A DNA stretch of 64,000 nt, from the NCBI RefSeq assembly GCF_003217235.1, contig NZ_QJTF01000015.1, positions 1-64,000 on the forward strand, given 5' to 3'. The notes beneath the pieces were generated by a model. That model searched no databases. It was not told where the DNA came from and saw only the letters and a list, made by a program, of their open reading frames with translations. Of this stretch, positions 7,303 through 15,788 are shown piece after piece. The DNA comes from Paramesorhizobium leguminum. Its GTDB lineage: Bacteria; Pseudomonadota; Alphaproteobacteria; Rhizobiales; Rhizobiaceae. The first letter of the stretch is position 1. Each line of letters opens with the position of its first letter. The position numbers and the translations under genes are program-made.

Positions 7303-9525
7303 CTACTGAACCAGCCGCGACCGGGGTTTTTTCTCACCCGCTGGTGGAACCGGCGCTTCCGGCTCCGTGCCCATGAGGATGAGTACATCCTCAAATCCAT
7401 TCTCCTGCAAATCCAGAGCCGAAAGCGCCACGGCGTTATCCTCTGGGTCGATCACGCTCAGAATGATTTGCGTGGCACTGCCGTAAAGCCGCTTGACCCC
7501 TTCCGCGTTCGACGGGCCGCATTCGACGATGACGAGGTCATAAGCGGCTTCCAGAGCGTCGAGAATGATCGGCAGCCGATCGATCGCGCGCATGGCGCGT
7601 TCGGGATCGCAGAGACCTAGCGGCATGACATGCGCATCGGAATAATGATCGCTATGAATGACGTCGGTAAACTGTTTTTCAGAGGCGAGCAGATCGGTGA
7701 TGCCCGCGGCGGTCCTGCCATCGAGCATCGCCCGGCTGATCGCACCGGTTCCCGTCATGTCGATGAGAATGGCGCGCAATTGCCTGTCCGCCAGCTCGCG
7801 CGTGAGCCGGACCGATGCAGCTGAACCGTCATCTCCTTCCGGTGAGACGATGAGGCCGCGCGAGACGCCAAGCTCAACCAGGCGCGATGCGATTCTCTGG
7901 ACGCTATGCAGATTGTCGGGCAACTCATCACCAATCGCCGTGTAGCTATCATAAATTTGCTGGACGGCTTCCGTCGATGGCGACGCGCGGGCCGAACGCT
8001 TCGGGCGCCGGACATTCTTCTCATCGTGATTACCTTGCGCCAAAACGCCCGCAGCCTCACTCACTGCCAGCACCTGGGCAGGCATCTGGGCGGGCATCCG
8101 GATTTCATCCGCGGGCGGCGGCTGAACGTTGTCGACGGGACGCATGGCGCGGCCACTGAAAAGTTCACGCAACAAAATGAAGATCGAAAGCAACAGCAAC
8201 CCGGCAAGGAATGTCGCGCCGACAATCGGCAGGGTCTTCGGGAAATAAGGTTGGGCAGGCGTATCGGCACGCGAGAAAACGCGTGCGTCGACAGGCAGAT
8301 AATTGCGGTCGGTGCGTGAGGCCGCTTCGCGATAGCGCGTGAGATAGGTTTCAAGCAGCTCGCGCTGCGCCGCCGCCTCGCGCTCCAACGCCCTCAGTTC
8401 CACCGTCTGATCGCCGGCGCGCGCCGCTTGTGCCTTTGTCCGATTCAACTCGCGGTTAAGCTCCGTCTCGCGCAATTTCGCGGTTTCAGCTTCATTTTCA
8501 AAACTTTCGAGGATCTTACGGCCTTCGTTGCGGATCTGCTGGTTCAAATCAGCCAATTGCGAGCGCAAGGCCCGAATGCGCGGATGACCGTCGAGGAGAG
8601 AGGTCGAGAGGTCGGCGATATTGGCGTTCAACTGGATCTGGCGTTCGCGCAGACGCTGCATCAGTCCGGAGGCAACGATATCCGGCACGGTATCGAGCGG
8701 CGCGCCGGTGGCAAGCGCCTTGCGGATGCTTTCCGCTTTTGCCTCGCTCGCCGACCTGCCGGCGCGGACGCGCGAAAGCTCGGACGATACTTCGGACAGT
8801 TGTTGCGTGGCAATCGGAGTGTCGCCCTGCCCCGCCAGAAGATCGGCGGAGGCGCGGTAGTTGGCGACCTTGGTTTCCGCTGCTTTGACGCGCTTGCTCA
8901 GATCGGCGATTTCCGGCTGAAGCCAGGCGGTCGCATCGCCGGTCGATTCCAGCTTCGCGGCGCGCTGCAGGGCGATGTATTCGTCGGCAATCGCATTGGA
9001 CACCTTGGCAGCCAGCGCCGGGTCCTTCGATGAAAACTGCACGACAATGACGCGCGAGTCCGGAACATTATAAACCTGCAGATGCTCGCGCATTTTGCGC
9101 AACATATAATCCTCGCGCGAGGATTGAGCAGGACCCTCCCTCAGACCGAGGGAGATGAGCGCGCGCGACAGGGTTCCAGGCCTGCCGAATTCGTCCGTGC
9201 CGGCCAGATCCAGCTTGTCGCCTACCGTTTTCAGAAGATCGGTGGATGTGACGACTTCCACCTGACTCTTGACGCCTTCCTGATCCAGGACCGGGCGGTC
9301 GGCGGCGGTTTCGCCATTCGGGCGCGTGAAGATCGACTCACGCGTTTCGATCAAAATCCGGCTTTCGGCGCGGAACTGCGGCGTCGCAGCTAAGCAAAAG
9401 AGAAGAGCGAGGGCGGCAAGGGTCAGCGCGCCAACCAGGATGAAAAGCGCGTTGCGCCGAAGACTGGCGAACAGTGCGCCCAGATCTATATCGACATCGC
9501 TTCCCACCGAGCCTGTACTGGACAT
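7303..9525 (-). CDS. Wzc/ExoP-like polysaccharide chain-length protein with degenerate kinase domain
   Basis: 740 residues. A Wzz domain occupies the first 120 residues, with a membrane segment at about 28-48. A long coiled-coil periplasmic part spans about 190-410, and a second membrane segment lies near 430-455. The cytoplasmic C-terminal part from about 520 has the layout of a bacterial tyrosine kinase, but its motifs are broken: the Walker A position reads VSPEGDDGSAAS with no GK[ST], the Walker A' position reads LIDMTGTG rather than LIDxDxR, and Walker B ends VECGP. There is no tyrosine cluster at the tail. It probably controls export or length of the polysaccharide made by the divergent genes, without kinase activity. 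Confidence 0.85.
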   Translation of the reverse strand: MSSTGSVGSDVDIDLGALFASLRRNALFILVGALTLAALALLFCLAATPQFRAESRILIETRESIFTRPNGETAADRPVLDQEGVKSQVEVVTSTDLLKTVGDKLDLAGTDEFGRPGTLSRALISLGLREGPAQSSREDYMLRKMREHLQVYNVPDSRVIVVQFSSKDPALAAKVSNAIADEYIALQRAAKLESTGDATAWLQPEIADLSKRVKAAETKVANYRASADLLAGQGDTPIATQQLSEVSSELSRVRAGRSASEAKAESIRKALATGAPLDTVPDIVASGLMQRLRERQIQLNANIADLSTSLLDGHPRIRALRSQLADLNQQIRNEGRKILESFENEAETAKLRETELNRELNRTKAQAARAGDQTVELRALEREAAAQRELLETYLTRYREAASRTDRNYLPVDARVFSRADTPAQPYFPKTLPIVGATFLAGLLLLSIFILLRELFSGRAMRPVDNVQPPPADEIRMPAQMPAQVLAVSEAAGVLAQGNHDEKNVRRPKRSARASPSTEAVQQIYDSYTAIGDELPDNLHSVQRIASRLVELGVSRGLIVSPEGDDGSAASVRLTRELADRQLRAILIDMTGTGAISRAMLDGRTAAGITDLLASEKQFTDVIHSDHYSDAHVMPLGLCDPERAMRAIDRLPIILDALEAAYDLVIVECGPSNAEGVKRLYGSATQIILSVIDPEDNAVALSALDLQENGFEDVLILMGTEPEAPVPPAGEKKPRSRLVQ

Positions 9526-9572
9526 GAACTCTTACTCCGTACCCACCAGCCCCATACCCGGGCTTTCCTTAT

Positions 9573-9596
9573 ATGGTAAACATACATGGTAACCAT
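9573..9596. promoter_or_regulatory. Tandem operator-like sites in the divergent polysaccharide promoter region
   Basis: ATGGTAAACAT (9573-9583) and ATGGTAACCAT (9586-9596) stand 13 bases apart. The second is a perfect palindrome with a central A. They lie 48 bases upstream of the Wzc-like start, in the 242-base region shared with the export lipoprotein gene. They look like a two-site operator for a regulator coded elsewhere. Confidence 0.4.
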
Positions 9597-9767
9597 CGGG
9601 TTAAACGGCCGATCTGGACCTTCGGTTCGATCATTGCTTTATTTAGCCGCAATTTAGGGCTGTCCCTTTACCGGCCATTAACCCTAATCATTCGATAAGA
9701 ACATGACGATAGTGGGATGTCTGCCCGATGGCGAATAGCGCGACGGCAGAAAATAAGGTTATAAGCG

Positions 9768-10349
9768 GTGCGAGAGACAAGGCGTATTTGCGGACGCATC
9801 TTCACGGCGGCTTTCGGCGCCACCCTTCTGGCCGTCAGCGGATGCGCGAGTTATGTTCCGGCCCCACCCGCCTTTCACGCCGCGCTAAACCGGCCCTATA
9901 TACTCGACGCCGGCGACCGGCTGCGTATCACAGTTTTCGAGCAAGCCGACTTGACGAATACCTACAATGTCGACCCTTCCGGCTACATAGCCTTTCCGCT
10001 GATCGGCAAGGTGCCGGCGCGTGGTCGCACCCTGCAGCAACTGGAGAGCGATATCGCCGCCAAACTTCGCAAGGGCTATCTGCGGGATCCGGACGTTTCC
10101 GTGGAAATCGATCGCTACCGGCCAGTGTTCATCATGGGCGAAGTGGGCGCTGCCGGGCAATATTCCTACGTTCCGGGCATGACCGCACAAAAGGCGATCG
10201 CGGCGGCGGGCGGATTCTCCGCGAGAGCCGAGCAGGCGAACGTCGATATCACCAGACAGTTCAACGGCAAGATCATTACCGGCCGCGTCCTCATTACCGA
10301 TCCCCTCCTGCCAGGCGATACCATCTATGTTCGCGAACGCCTGTTCTGA
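9768..10349 (+). CDS. Polysaccharide export lipoprotein (Wza/ExoF-like)
   Basis: 193 residues. The signal peptide ends in the lipobox AVSGC (Cys near 26). The Poly_export domain follows (YILDAGDRLRITVFEQADLT, YNVDPSGYIAFPLIGKVPARG), then a short SLBB-type part (VFIMGEVGAAGQYSYVPGMT) and a PGDTIYVRERLF end. Such proteins form the outer-membrane or periplasmic conduit for capsule or exopolysaccharide. It is short, as in the ExoF/GumB group, with one SLBB domain. The start is GTG at 9768. It opens the + strand polysaccharide operon, 16 bases before the glycosyltransferase. Confidence 0.88.
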   Translation: MRETRRICGRIFTAAFGATLLAVSGCASYVPAPPAFHAALNRPYILDAGDRLRITVFEQADLTNTYNVDPSGYIAFPLIGKVPARGRTLQQLESDIAAKLRKGYLRDPDVSVEIDRYRPVFIMGEVGAAGQYSYVPGMTAQKAIAAAGGFSARAEQANVDITRQFNGKIITGRVLITDPLLPGDTIYVRERLF

Positions 10350-10365
10350 ATTCTCCCTTTGATCG

Positions 10366-11511
10366 ATGATCAGTGACGTGAGTTCCCCGCCATTGCGCAT
10401 CGTCCATTGCTTCCGCTCGCCAGTGGGCGGCATCTTCCGCCATGTGCGGGACCTCGCAAGTGCGCAATCGGCGGCAGGACATCAAGTCGGCATCATCTGC
10501 GATTCGTCGACAGGCGGAGCTTTTGAGGACCATCTGTTCGACGGCATTCGTGACAAGCTCGCGTTGGGAGTGCATCGCATCCCCATGCAGCGCCATATCG
10601 GGCCGGGCGACATTTTCCCCGCCTTCAAGACATATAGAATTATCAGGAAATTGCAGCCGGATATCTTGCACGGACACGGCGCCAAGGGCGGTGTCTACTC
10701 GCGCATATTCGGCTCGGCCTTACGGGCTTTCAGGTCTCGCGTAGCCCGTTTTTATTCCCCGCATGGAGGCAGCCTTCATTTCAGCAAGAGCACGCCAACG
10801 GGCAAACTCGTGTTGGCTCTCGAGCGGACGGTGGAGCCCTTAACCGACGCCATTATCTTCGTTTCGCGCTATGAGCGAGACTCTTATGCAGCCAAGATCG
10901 GGCATCCAAAATGTCCCAGCACCGTCATCCACAACGGTTTGACGGACATCGACTTCGAGAAAGTCGAAACGAATGCCGATGCTGCCGATTTTCTTTATGT
11001 CGGCATGATGCGCGACCTGAAGGGGCCGGATATGCTTATTCGCGCGCTCAGCCAAGCGGAAGAACGCGTTGGGCATAAGTTGTCCGCCGTTTTGGTGGGC
11101 GACGGCGCCGACAAGCCGCGCTATGTCCAGCTCGTTCAGGAGCTTGGTCTTGCCGACCGAGTGGTTTTCCACGATCCCATGCCAGTGCGCGAGGCTTTCC
11201 GGCTGGGGCATGTTGTGGTCGTTCCCTCCAGGGCGGAGGCCCTACCCTATATCGTGCTGGAAACGCTTGCCGCAACCAAGCCGATCCTCGCAACCCAGGT
11301 TGGCGGGATACCGGAAATTCTGGGCCAAGCCCCTGCCACTCTTGTCCAGCCAAATATCGCGGCGCTGGCGGAAAGAATCGCCGACATCGCTACTGACCCC
11401 GCAGCTTACGCGAAGAAAATGCCCGATCACGACGATATCAGGCGAAGATTCGGAGCCAGCGCCATGGCCAACGCCGTAGAAGACGTTTACCGGACGGCGC
11501 TCCGATCTTAA
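10366..11511 (+). CDS. Glycosyltransferase family 4
   Basis: 381 residues with the GT-B fold. The N-terminal acceptor half starts RIVHCFRSPVGGIFRHVRDLA, with the GG-x-x-x-H pattern. The C-terminal donor half has FLYVGMMRDLKGPDMLI, LVGDGADKP and the E-x7-E motif in RAEALPYIVLETLAATKP. It should add a sugar from a nucleotide donor to the lipid-linked repeat unit on the cytoplasmic face. It begins 16 bases after the export lipoprotein and ends before a 320-base gap. Donor and linkage cannot be read from the sequence. Confidence 0.87.
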   Translation: MISDVSSPPLRIVHCFRSPVGGIFRHVRDLASAQSAAGHQVGIICDSSTGGAFEDHLFDGIRDKLALGVHRIPMQRHIGPGDIFPAFKTYRIIRKLQPDILHGHGAKGGVYSRIFGSALRAFRSRVARFYSPHGGSLHFSKSTPTGKLVLALERTVEPLTDAIIFVSRYERDSYAAKIGHPKCPSTVIHNGLTDIDFEKVETNADAADFLYVGMMRDLKGPDMLIRALSQAEERVGHKLSAVLVGDGADKPRYVQLVQELGLADRVVFHDPMPVREAFRLGHVVVVPSRAEALPYIVLETLAATKPILATQVGGIPEILGQAPATLVQPNIAALAERIADIATDPAAYAKKMPDHDDIRRRFGASAMANAVEDVYRTALRS

Positions 11512-11831
11512 TAAAGCATCTCTAATATATAAGCATCGGATTTTGTGAATAGGTCATTCTGTTGATCGCCTTCCATGGCAATCCAATGGTTTACGTTGCC
11601 AATCCCCCCAAATTTGCTTCTTGGGACAAGGCGGAAGACAGAACCCGCCAACCCTCATCCGCCGATCTCCAGTTTTTGTGATTGGCATTGTGAATAATGC
11701 AGCGCTTTATCTCTCCGCTTGCAGGAGAAAATGCGATTTAAACATCTTGGCGAAGCTGTCTATTAGAAATCGCAAAACCTGCCGCAATAGTGTATCTGAT
11801 GCAACCTAGTATATGGGGGCGAGATGGGACG
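11512..11831. other. Gene-free A+T-rich stretch before the sugar transferase
   Basis: These 320 bases are richer in A+T than the flanks and hold no reading frame with a good ribosome binding site. They probably contain the terminator region of the glycosyltransferase mRNA and a promoter for the next two genes; no motif is good enough to name. Confidence 0.4.
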
Positions 11832-13379
11832 ATGGGCAAACGAGAGTTGAATGCACCTTTCAGCCGGGAGGCGCTTACCCGCATAGATGCGAGTATGAGC
11901 GATGGCGGTGAGGCGGACGAATCCATCAAGCTCAATGCGACAGCGGCCGAGGTAGCGTATCAGTACCGCCGCGATACCATTGCTCCCGTCATGGTCAGCG
12001 GGCTTATGCGCATCGTCGAGTTTAGCCTCGTGCTTCTTTCCGGCCTCACCATTTTCGTCGCTTATGTCGGCTTCTATACATATCTCGCCTATATCTATCC
12101 GCTCGCCATCCTGGCGGGCTCGCTCCTTTACGTACTGTTGATGGAGATGAGCGACGGCTATCAGATCATGGCGTTGCGCCATCCCGCACGTAATCTTGGC
12201 CGGCTGGCCGTTTCCTGGATCGGCGTGTTCGCTCTTCTGGCGCTCGCGGGATTTGTTCTCAAAGTTTCCGAGGAATATTCGCGCCTCTGGTTCATCGCCT
12301 GGTTCTGCACCGGTCTCCTGCTGCTTGTCGGCCTTCGCTTGATCCTGGCGCGTAAAATCCGCGGCTGGGCACGTAACGGTACGATGGAAAGGCGCGCCGT
12401 CATCGTCGGCGGCGGCAAGAACGCCGAAGACCTGATCCGCTCGCTGGAGCAGCAGCCCGACAACGACATCCGCATCTGCGGTATCTTCGACGACCGGGAC
12501 AATCGCCGCTCGCCTCCCATCGTCGCGGGCTATCCAAAGCTTGGCAATGTGTCGGAGCTGATCGAATTTGCCCGCATCGCGCATATCGACATGCTGATCG
12601 TCTCCCTGCCGCTGACGGCGGAGGGGCGGGTTCTTTCCATGCTGAAAAAGCTCTGGGTGCTGCCGGTCGATATCCGGCTCTCGGCGCATACCAACCATCT
12701 GCGGTTCCGGCCTCGCGCCTATTCCTATATCGGCTCCGTGCCGATGCTCGATGTTTTCGACAAGCCTATCAATGACTGGGACTATGTCGCCAAACGCGCA
12801 TTCGACATTGTGTTCAGCCTGCTCGGAATCGCCGTTTTCTCGCCTGTCATGCTTTTGACCGCCTTGGCCATCAGGCTGGAAAGCAGTGGGCCGGTCATCT
12901 TCAAGCAGCAGCGCCATGGCTTTAACAACGAGATCATCAAGGTATGGAAGTTCCGTTCGATGTATATCGAGCAATGCGATCCGACCGCACGCAATGCCGT
13001 GACCAAGAACGATCCGCGCGTGACCAAGGTGGGGCGCTTTATCCGCAAGACGTCGATCGACGAGCTGCCGCAATTCTTCAACGCGCTTGCCGGGAGGCTG
13101 TCGCTTGTCGGCCCGCGCCCTCATGCCATAGCCGCTCACTCGCATAATGTGCTCTACAACGAGGTGGTGGATGGCTATTTCGCCCGCCACAAGGTGAAGC
13201 CCGGAGTCACCGGCTGGGCGCAGATCAATGGCTGGCGCGGCGAAGTCGACAATGACGACAAAATCAAGATGCGCACGGAGTTCGATCTCCATTATATCGA
13301 GAACTGGTCGCTCTGGTTCGATCTGAAAATTCTGTTCCTGACGCCGATCCGCCTTCTTAAAACGGAAAACGCCTATTGA
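11832..13379 (+). CDS. Undecaprenyl-phosphate sugar phosphotransferase (WcaJ-type)
   Basis: 515 residues from the chosen start. The N-terminal half has four membrane segments and a CoA-binding-like domain (RRAVIVGGGKNAEDLIRSLE). The C-terminal bacterial sugar transferase domain has KRAFDIVFSLLGIAVFSP, KVWKFRSMY, DELPQFFNALAGRLSLVGPRP and a C-terminal WSLWFDLKILFLT. It loads the first sugar phosphate, glucose or galactose in known relatives, on undecaprenyl phosphate. The frame opens at 11790, but ATG 11832 (MGKREL) fits the family start better and has GGGGGCGAG upstream. The next gene overlaps its stop. Confidence 0.9.
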   Translation: MGKRELNAPFSREALTRIDASMSDGGEADESIKLNATAAEVAYQYRRDTIAPVMVSGLMRIVEFSLVLLSGLTIFVAYVGFYTYLAYIYPLAILAGSLLYVLLMEMSDGYQIMALRHPARNLGRLAVSWIGVFALLALAGFVLKVSEEYSRLWFIAWFCTGLLLLVGLRLILARKIRGWARNGTMERRAVIVGGGKNAEDLIRSLEQQPDNDIRICGIFDDRDNRRSPPIVAGYPKLGNVSELIEFARIAHIDMLIVSLPLTAEGRVLSMLKKLWVLPVDIRLSAHTNHLRFRPRAYSYIGSVPMLDVFDKPINDWDYVAKRAFDIVFSLLGIAVFSPVMLLTALAIRLESSGPVIFKQQRHGFNNEIIKVWKFRSMYIEQCDPTARNAVTKNDPRVTKVGRFIRKTSIDELPQFFNALAGRLSLVGPRPHAIAAHSHNVLYNEVVDGYFARHKVKPGVTGWAQINGWRGEVDNDDKIKMRTEFDLHYIENWSLWFDLKILFLTPIRLLKTENAY

Positions 13380-14650
13380 GCGCCATTGTCGAAAGCAGTT
13401 CCCCTCCCTCTGCTAATGCTCCAGACAAGGCGGCGGTCAACCGAGCGCTCGTCCGGCTGATTTCGAAAGGCGCCATTGGTCTCGGTGTTTTCCTGAGCGG
13501 CTTTGTGATCGAGGAGCCAGCCCCTTACGAACTCTATATGGCAGGGCTGATCGCGGTCTGGGCGCTGTTCGGTCTCAAAATATCGCGGACCGCGGCGGTG
13601 CTTCTGGCGCTGCTCGTACTGTTCAATTTCGGCGGGATGGTCTCCGCCACACAGATGCCCGATCTCAAGACCGCGCCGCTCTATATCGCCGTATCGCTGT
13701 TTCTGGCATTCACGGCTGTCTTCTTTACGGCGATCATCGAGGCCGACTATCGCCGGCTGGCGACGATCTTTCACGCCTATTATCTCGCCGCTATTCTAAC
13801 ATCGATCTTTGGCATTCTCGGCTATTTCAACGCCTTCCCCGGCTCCGATATGTTCACGCTCTACGGGCGCGCCAAGGGAGCGTTCCAGGACCCGAACGTG
13901 TTTGCGCCTTTCCTGATCCTGCCCGCCTCATGGAGCATCTATCAGATATTGACGGGAAAGCCACGCGCGCTTGCCTTGCACCTTTTGCCGCTGCTCGTTC
14001 TGGCACTAGGACTTTTCCTGTCATTTTCCCGCGCCGGGTGGGGGATGCTGGCAGTGGCGATGGTACTGTTGACGCTCATTCTCGCGCTACAACACCCCAG
14101 CAACAAATTCCGGCTGAAGCTGATCGTACTTGCGATGCTTGCGGTCATCATCATCGGGCTTGCCATTATCGTCGCATTGCAGATACCGCAGGTGGCGCAG
14201 CTTTTCTCCGAACGCGCCCAGCTGGTGCAATCCTATGACGCGGACCGCATCGGCCGGTTCGCGCGCCATTGGTATGGCCTGGTGCTGGCGGCACAGCATC
14301 CCCTCGGCATCGGCCCGTTAGAGTTTGGGCCGATCTATGGGGAAGACACGCACAATACCTGGCTGAAAGCGGCGCTTGATTATGGCTGGCTGGGCTTCAC
14401 CGCCTTTGTGATAATGACGATGTTGACCCTTGGCATGGGCCTGCGCATCCTCCTGCGAGACCGGCCCTGGCAGCCCTACCTCGTCTGCGCCTATGTGACC
14501 TATCTCACCCACGTCATGGTCGGCAATGTGATCGACACCGACCACTGGCGGCATTTCTATCTGCTGATCGGCATCATCTGGGGTTGTGTGGGACTGGAGG
14601 CGAGACATCGGCGAAGGCCAGAGCCGATTCTTAAAAACCAGATCGCTTAA
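13376..14650 (+). CDS. O-antigen ligase / polysaccharide polymerase (WaaL/Wzy family)
   Basis: 424 residues with about ten to twelve membrane segments. The large periplasmic loop carries the family blocks LSFSRAGWGML, HPLGIGPLEFGP and EDTHNTWLKAALDYGWLG, which contain the conserved Arg and His of the Wzy_C domain. It should polymerise or ligate the repeat unit made by the upstream genes. The start is TTG at 13376, overlapping the upstream stop by the four bases TTGA, so the two are translationally coupled. Whether it acts as ligase or polymerase cannot be told. Confidence 0.85.
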   Translation: MSAIVESSSPPSANAPDKAAVNRALVRLISKGAIGLGVFLSGFVIEEPAPYELYMAGLIAVWALFGLKISRTAAVLLALLVLFNFGGMVSATQMPDLKTAPLYIAVSLFLAFTAVFFTAIIEADYRRLATIFHAYYLAAILTSIFGILGYFNAFPGSDMFTLYGRAKGAFQDPNVFAPFLILPASWSIYQILTGKPRALALHLLPLLVLALGLFLSFSRAGWGMLAVAMVLLTLILALQHPSNKFRLKLIVLAMLAVIIIGLAIIVALQIPQVAQLFSERAQLVQSYDADRIGRFARHWYGLVLAAQHPLGIGPLEFGPIYGEDTHNTWLKAALDYGWLGFTAFVIMTMLTLGMGLRILLRDRPWQPYLVCAYVTYLTHVMVGNVIDTDHWRHFYLLIGIIWGCVGLEARHRRRPEPILKNQIA

Positions 14651-14724
14651 TTTCGAAATCGCCAAGCGAATCGGGCTTTATAATTCACCGAAAATATACT
14701 TATGATTGCAACTGCCAGGTCGCA

Positions 14725-14752
14725 ATGACTTGTGTCAGATTACGATGACTTG
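14725..14752 (+). promoter_or_regulatory. Two direct repeats upstream of the 22-codon gene
   Basis: ATGACTTG occurs at 14725-14732 and 14745-14752, exactly 20 bases apart, about two helical turns, with similar flanks (CGCA-ATGACTTG and TACG-ATGACTTG). They end about 10 bases before the strong ribosome binding site. They could be a dimer binding site overlapping the promoter. Confidence 0.35.
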
Positions 14753-14761
14753 GCAAACTGA

Positions 14762-14908
14762 AAGGAGGTGAGACGATTGATGATCCGGCTTACGCTGACA
14801 ATCAGGGGCAGAATTTGGACATTCACCCTGACGATCAGTAACAAGTAAGAAAACGAGGACCGGGCTTCGGCCCGGTCTTCACCGGAGAGAACTTCGTCTC
14901 ACCTCCTT
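14762..14908 (+). promoter_or_regulatory. Inverted repeat that can pair the Shine-Dalgarno with an anti-Shine-Dalgarno 3' arm
   Basis: AAGGAGGTGAGACGA (14762-14776) and TCGTCTCACCTCCTT (14894-14908) are perfect reverse complements over 15 bases. The left arm is the ribosome binding site of the small gene at 14780; the right arm ends in CACCTCCTT, the same as the anti-Shine-Dalgarno tail of 16S rRNA. Between them lie the small gene and a perfect hairpin GACCGGGC-TTCG-GCCCGGTC (14858-14877). In an RNA the arms would close a long stem and hide the ribosome binding site. Confidence 0.7.
14780..14848 (+). CDS. 22-residue small protein, unknown function
   Basis: The ATG at 14780 is followed by 21 codons and TAA at 14846-14848. 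The peptide reads MIRLTLTIRGRIWTF then TLTISNK. It has an internal repeat (LTLTI / FTLTI) and an alternating hydrophobic-polar pattern suited to a beta strand or hairpin, with net positive charge. The ribosome binding site AAAGGAGGTGA, nearly the full complement of the 16S tail, is nine bases from the ATG, far stronger than those of neighbouring genes. I do not recognise it. That it is translated is inferred from the binding site; the inverted repeat around it suggests regulated translation. Confidence 0.55.
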   Translation: MIRLTLTIRGRIWTFTLTISNK

Positions 14909-15061
14909 CTTAAGATATTACCACGACGCCCGGCGATTTCAAGTCACGCGCGATCCATGTCCTTCGCTGATGCACACCAGGCATTCCCTTATGCATTTTC
15001 GCCGTTTCCTATTTTTAGGGCTTGCGAAGAAACCCTTTGCATTCTAAGGCTTTCCTCGGCT

Positions 15062-15138
<77 letters not shown>

Positions 15139-15246
15139 TTATTTCACAACGAATTAGCAGCCGCCTGCGGGGAAATCAGTTTCAGTCAATTTTTAAAAAT
15201 AGAGCGCTGGGTTCATGCGCGGTGACATCGCGCATTTTTTCCTGTT

Positions 15247-15783
15247 CTACCGGACCTGATCGAGCAGCCGCTTGCACTCGAGCAGATCGAAAAGCGCCTC
15301 CTGCAGAAGTGTGCGGTTATCCTTGGACAGACGCTTGTCATTGGCCCCGACAGGTCCGTCCTCCTCTCCTTTCAGAAGGCCGAAAAGCTTGCGGCCCGGC
15401 TGAGGTCTGGCGATGCCCGCAGGCAGCGTTGCGTCGGCGAGGTCGTCATCGGCGGCGTCCTTTGCCGCGGCGGCCTGCTTCTGGCGCGTGATCGCCTCCA
15501 CCGCCGCCATATCGCCATTGCCAAGAGCAATGACGAACTGGGAGCTGTTCTCGCGCAGCAAGCGCTGCACGCCCTTGATCGTATAGCCTTGATCATAAAG
15601 AAGATGGCGAATGCCTTTCAGCAACTCGACATCGAGCGGACGGTAATACCTGCGTCCGCCACCGCGCTTCATTGGCTTGATCTGGGTAAACCGGGTTTCC
15701 CAGAAGCGCAGCACATGTTGAGGCAGATTGAGATCTTCAGCAACCTCACTGATGGTCCTGAAAGCATCCGGGCTTTTATCCAT
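15247..15783 (-). CDS. MerR-family transcriptional regulator
   Basis: 178 residues. The N-terminal winged helix reads [25 protein letters not shown], then [34 protein letters not shown], the helix-turn-helix and wing of MerR proteins. The remainder is a low-complexity alanine and aspartate stretch and a short C-terminal helix, with no metal-binding cysteines, so a metal sensor is unlikely. Directly downstream of ihfA in the same orientation, it is the regular Rhizobiales partner of plsX-fabH-ihfA. Targets are unknown. Confidence 0.88.
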   Translation of the reverse strand: MDKSPDAFRTISEVAEDLNLPQHVLRFWETRFTQIKPMKRGGGRRYYRPLDVELLKGIRHLLYDQGYTIKGVQRLLRENSSQFVIALGNGDMAAVEAITRQKQAAAAKDAADDDLADATLPAGIARPQPGRKLFGLLKGEEDGPVGANDKRLSKDNRTLLQEALFDLLECKRLLDQVR

Positions 15784-15788
15784 GCGCG

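Larger units (their letters stand above)
14651..15061. other. Intergenic region between polysaccharide locus and tRNA-Pro
   Basis: 411 bases. The middle holds two direct repeats, a small coding gene inside an inverted repeat and a GC-rich hairpin, each entered separately. The remainder (14909-15061) shows nothing I can name apart from the probable tRNA promoter. Confidence 0.5.

Noticed and set aside
9728-10369. 213-codon frame over the export lipoprotein gene
   Set aside because: Other frame of the same region; basic, Ser/Arg-rich shadow. The 9768 frame has signal peptide, lipobox and Poly_export domain.
14858-14877. GACCGGGC hairpin as terminator of the small gene
   Set aside because: No T run follows on the + strand. 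On the - strand a TTTTCTT does follow, so a terminator for a - strand transcript is possible but unsupported by any gene.
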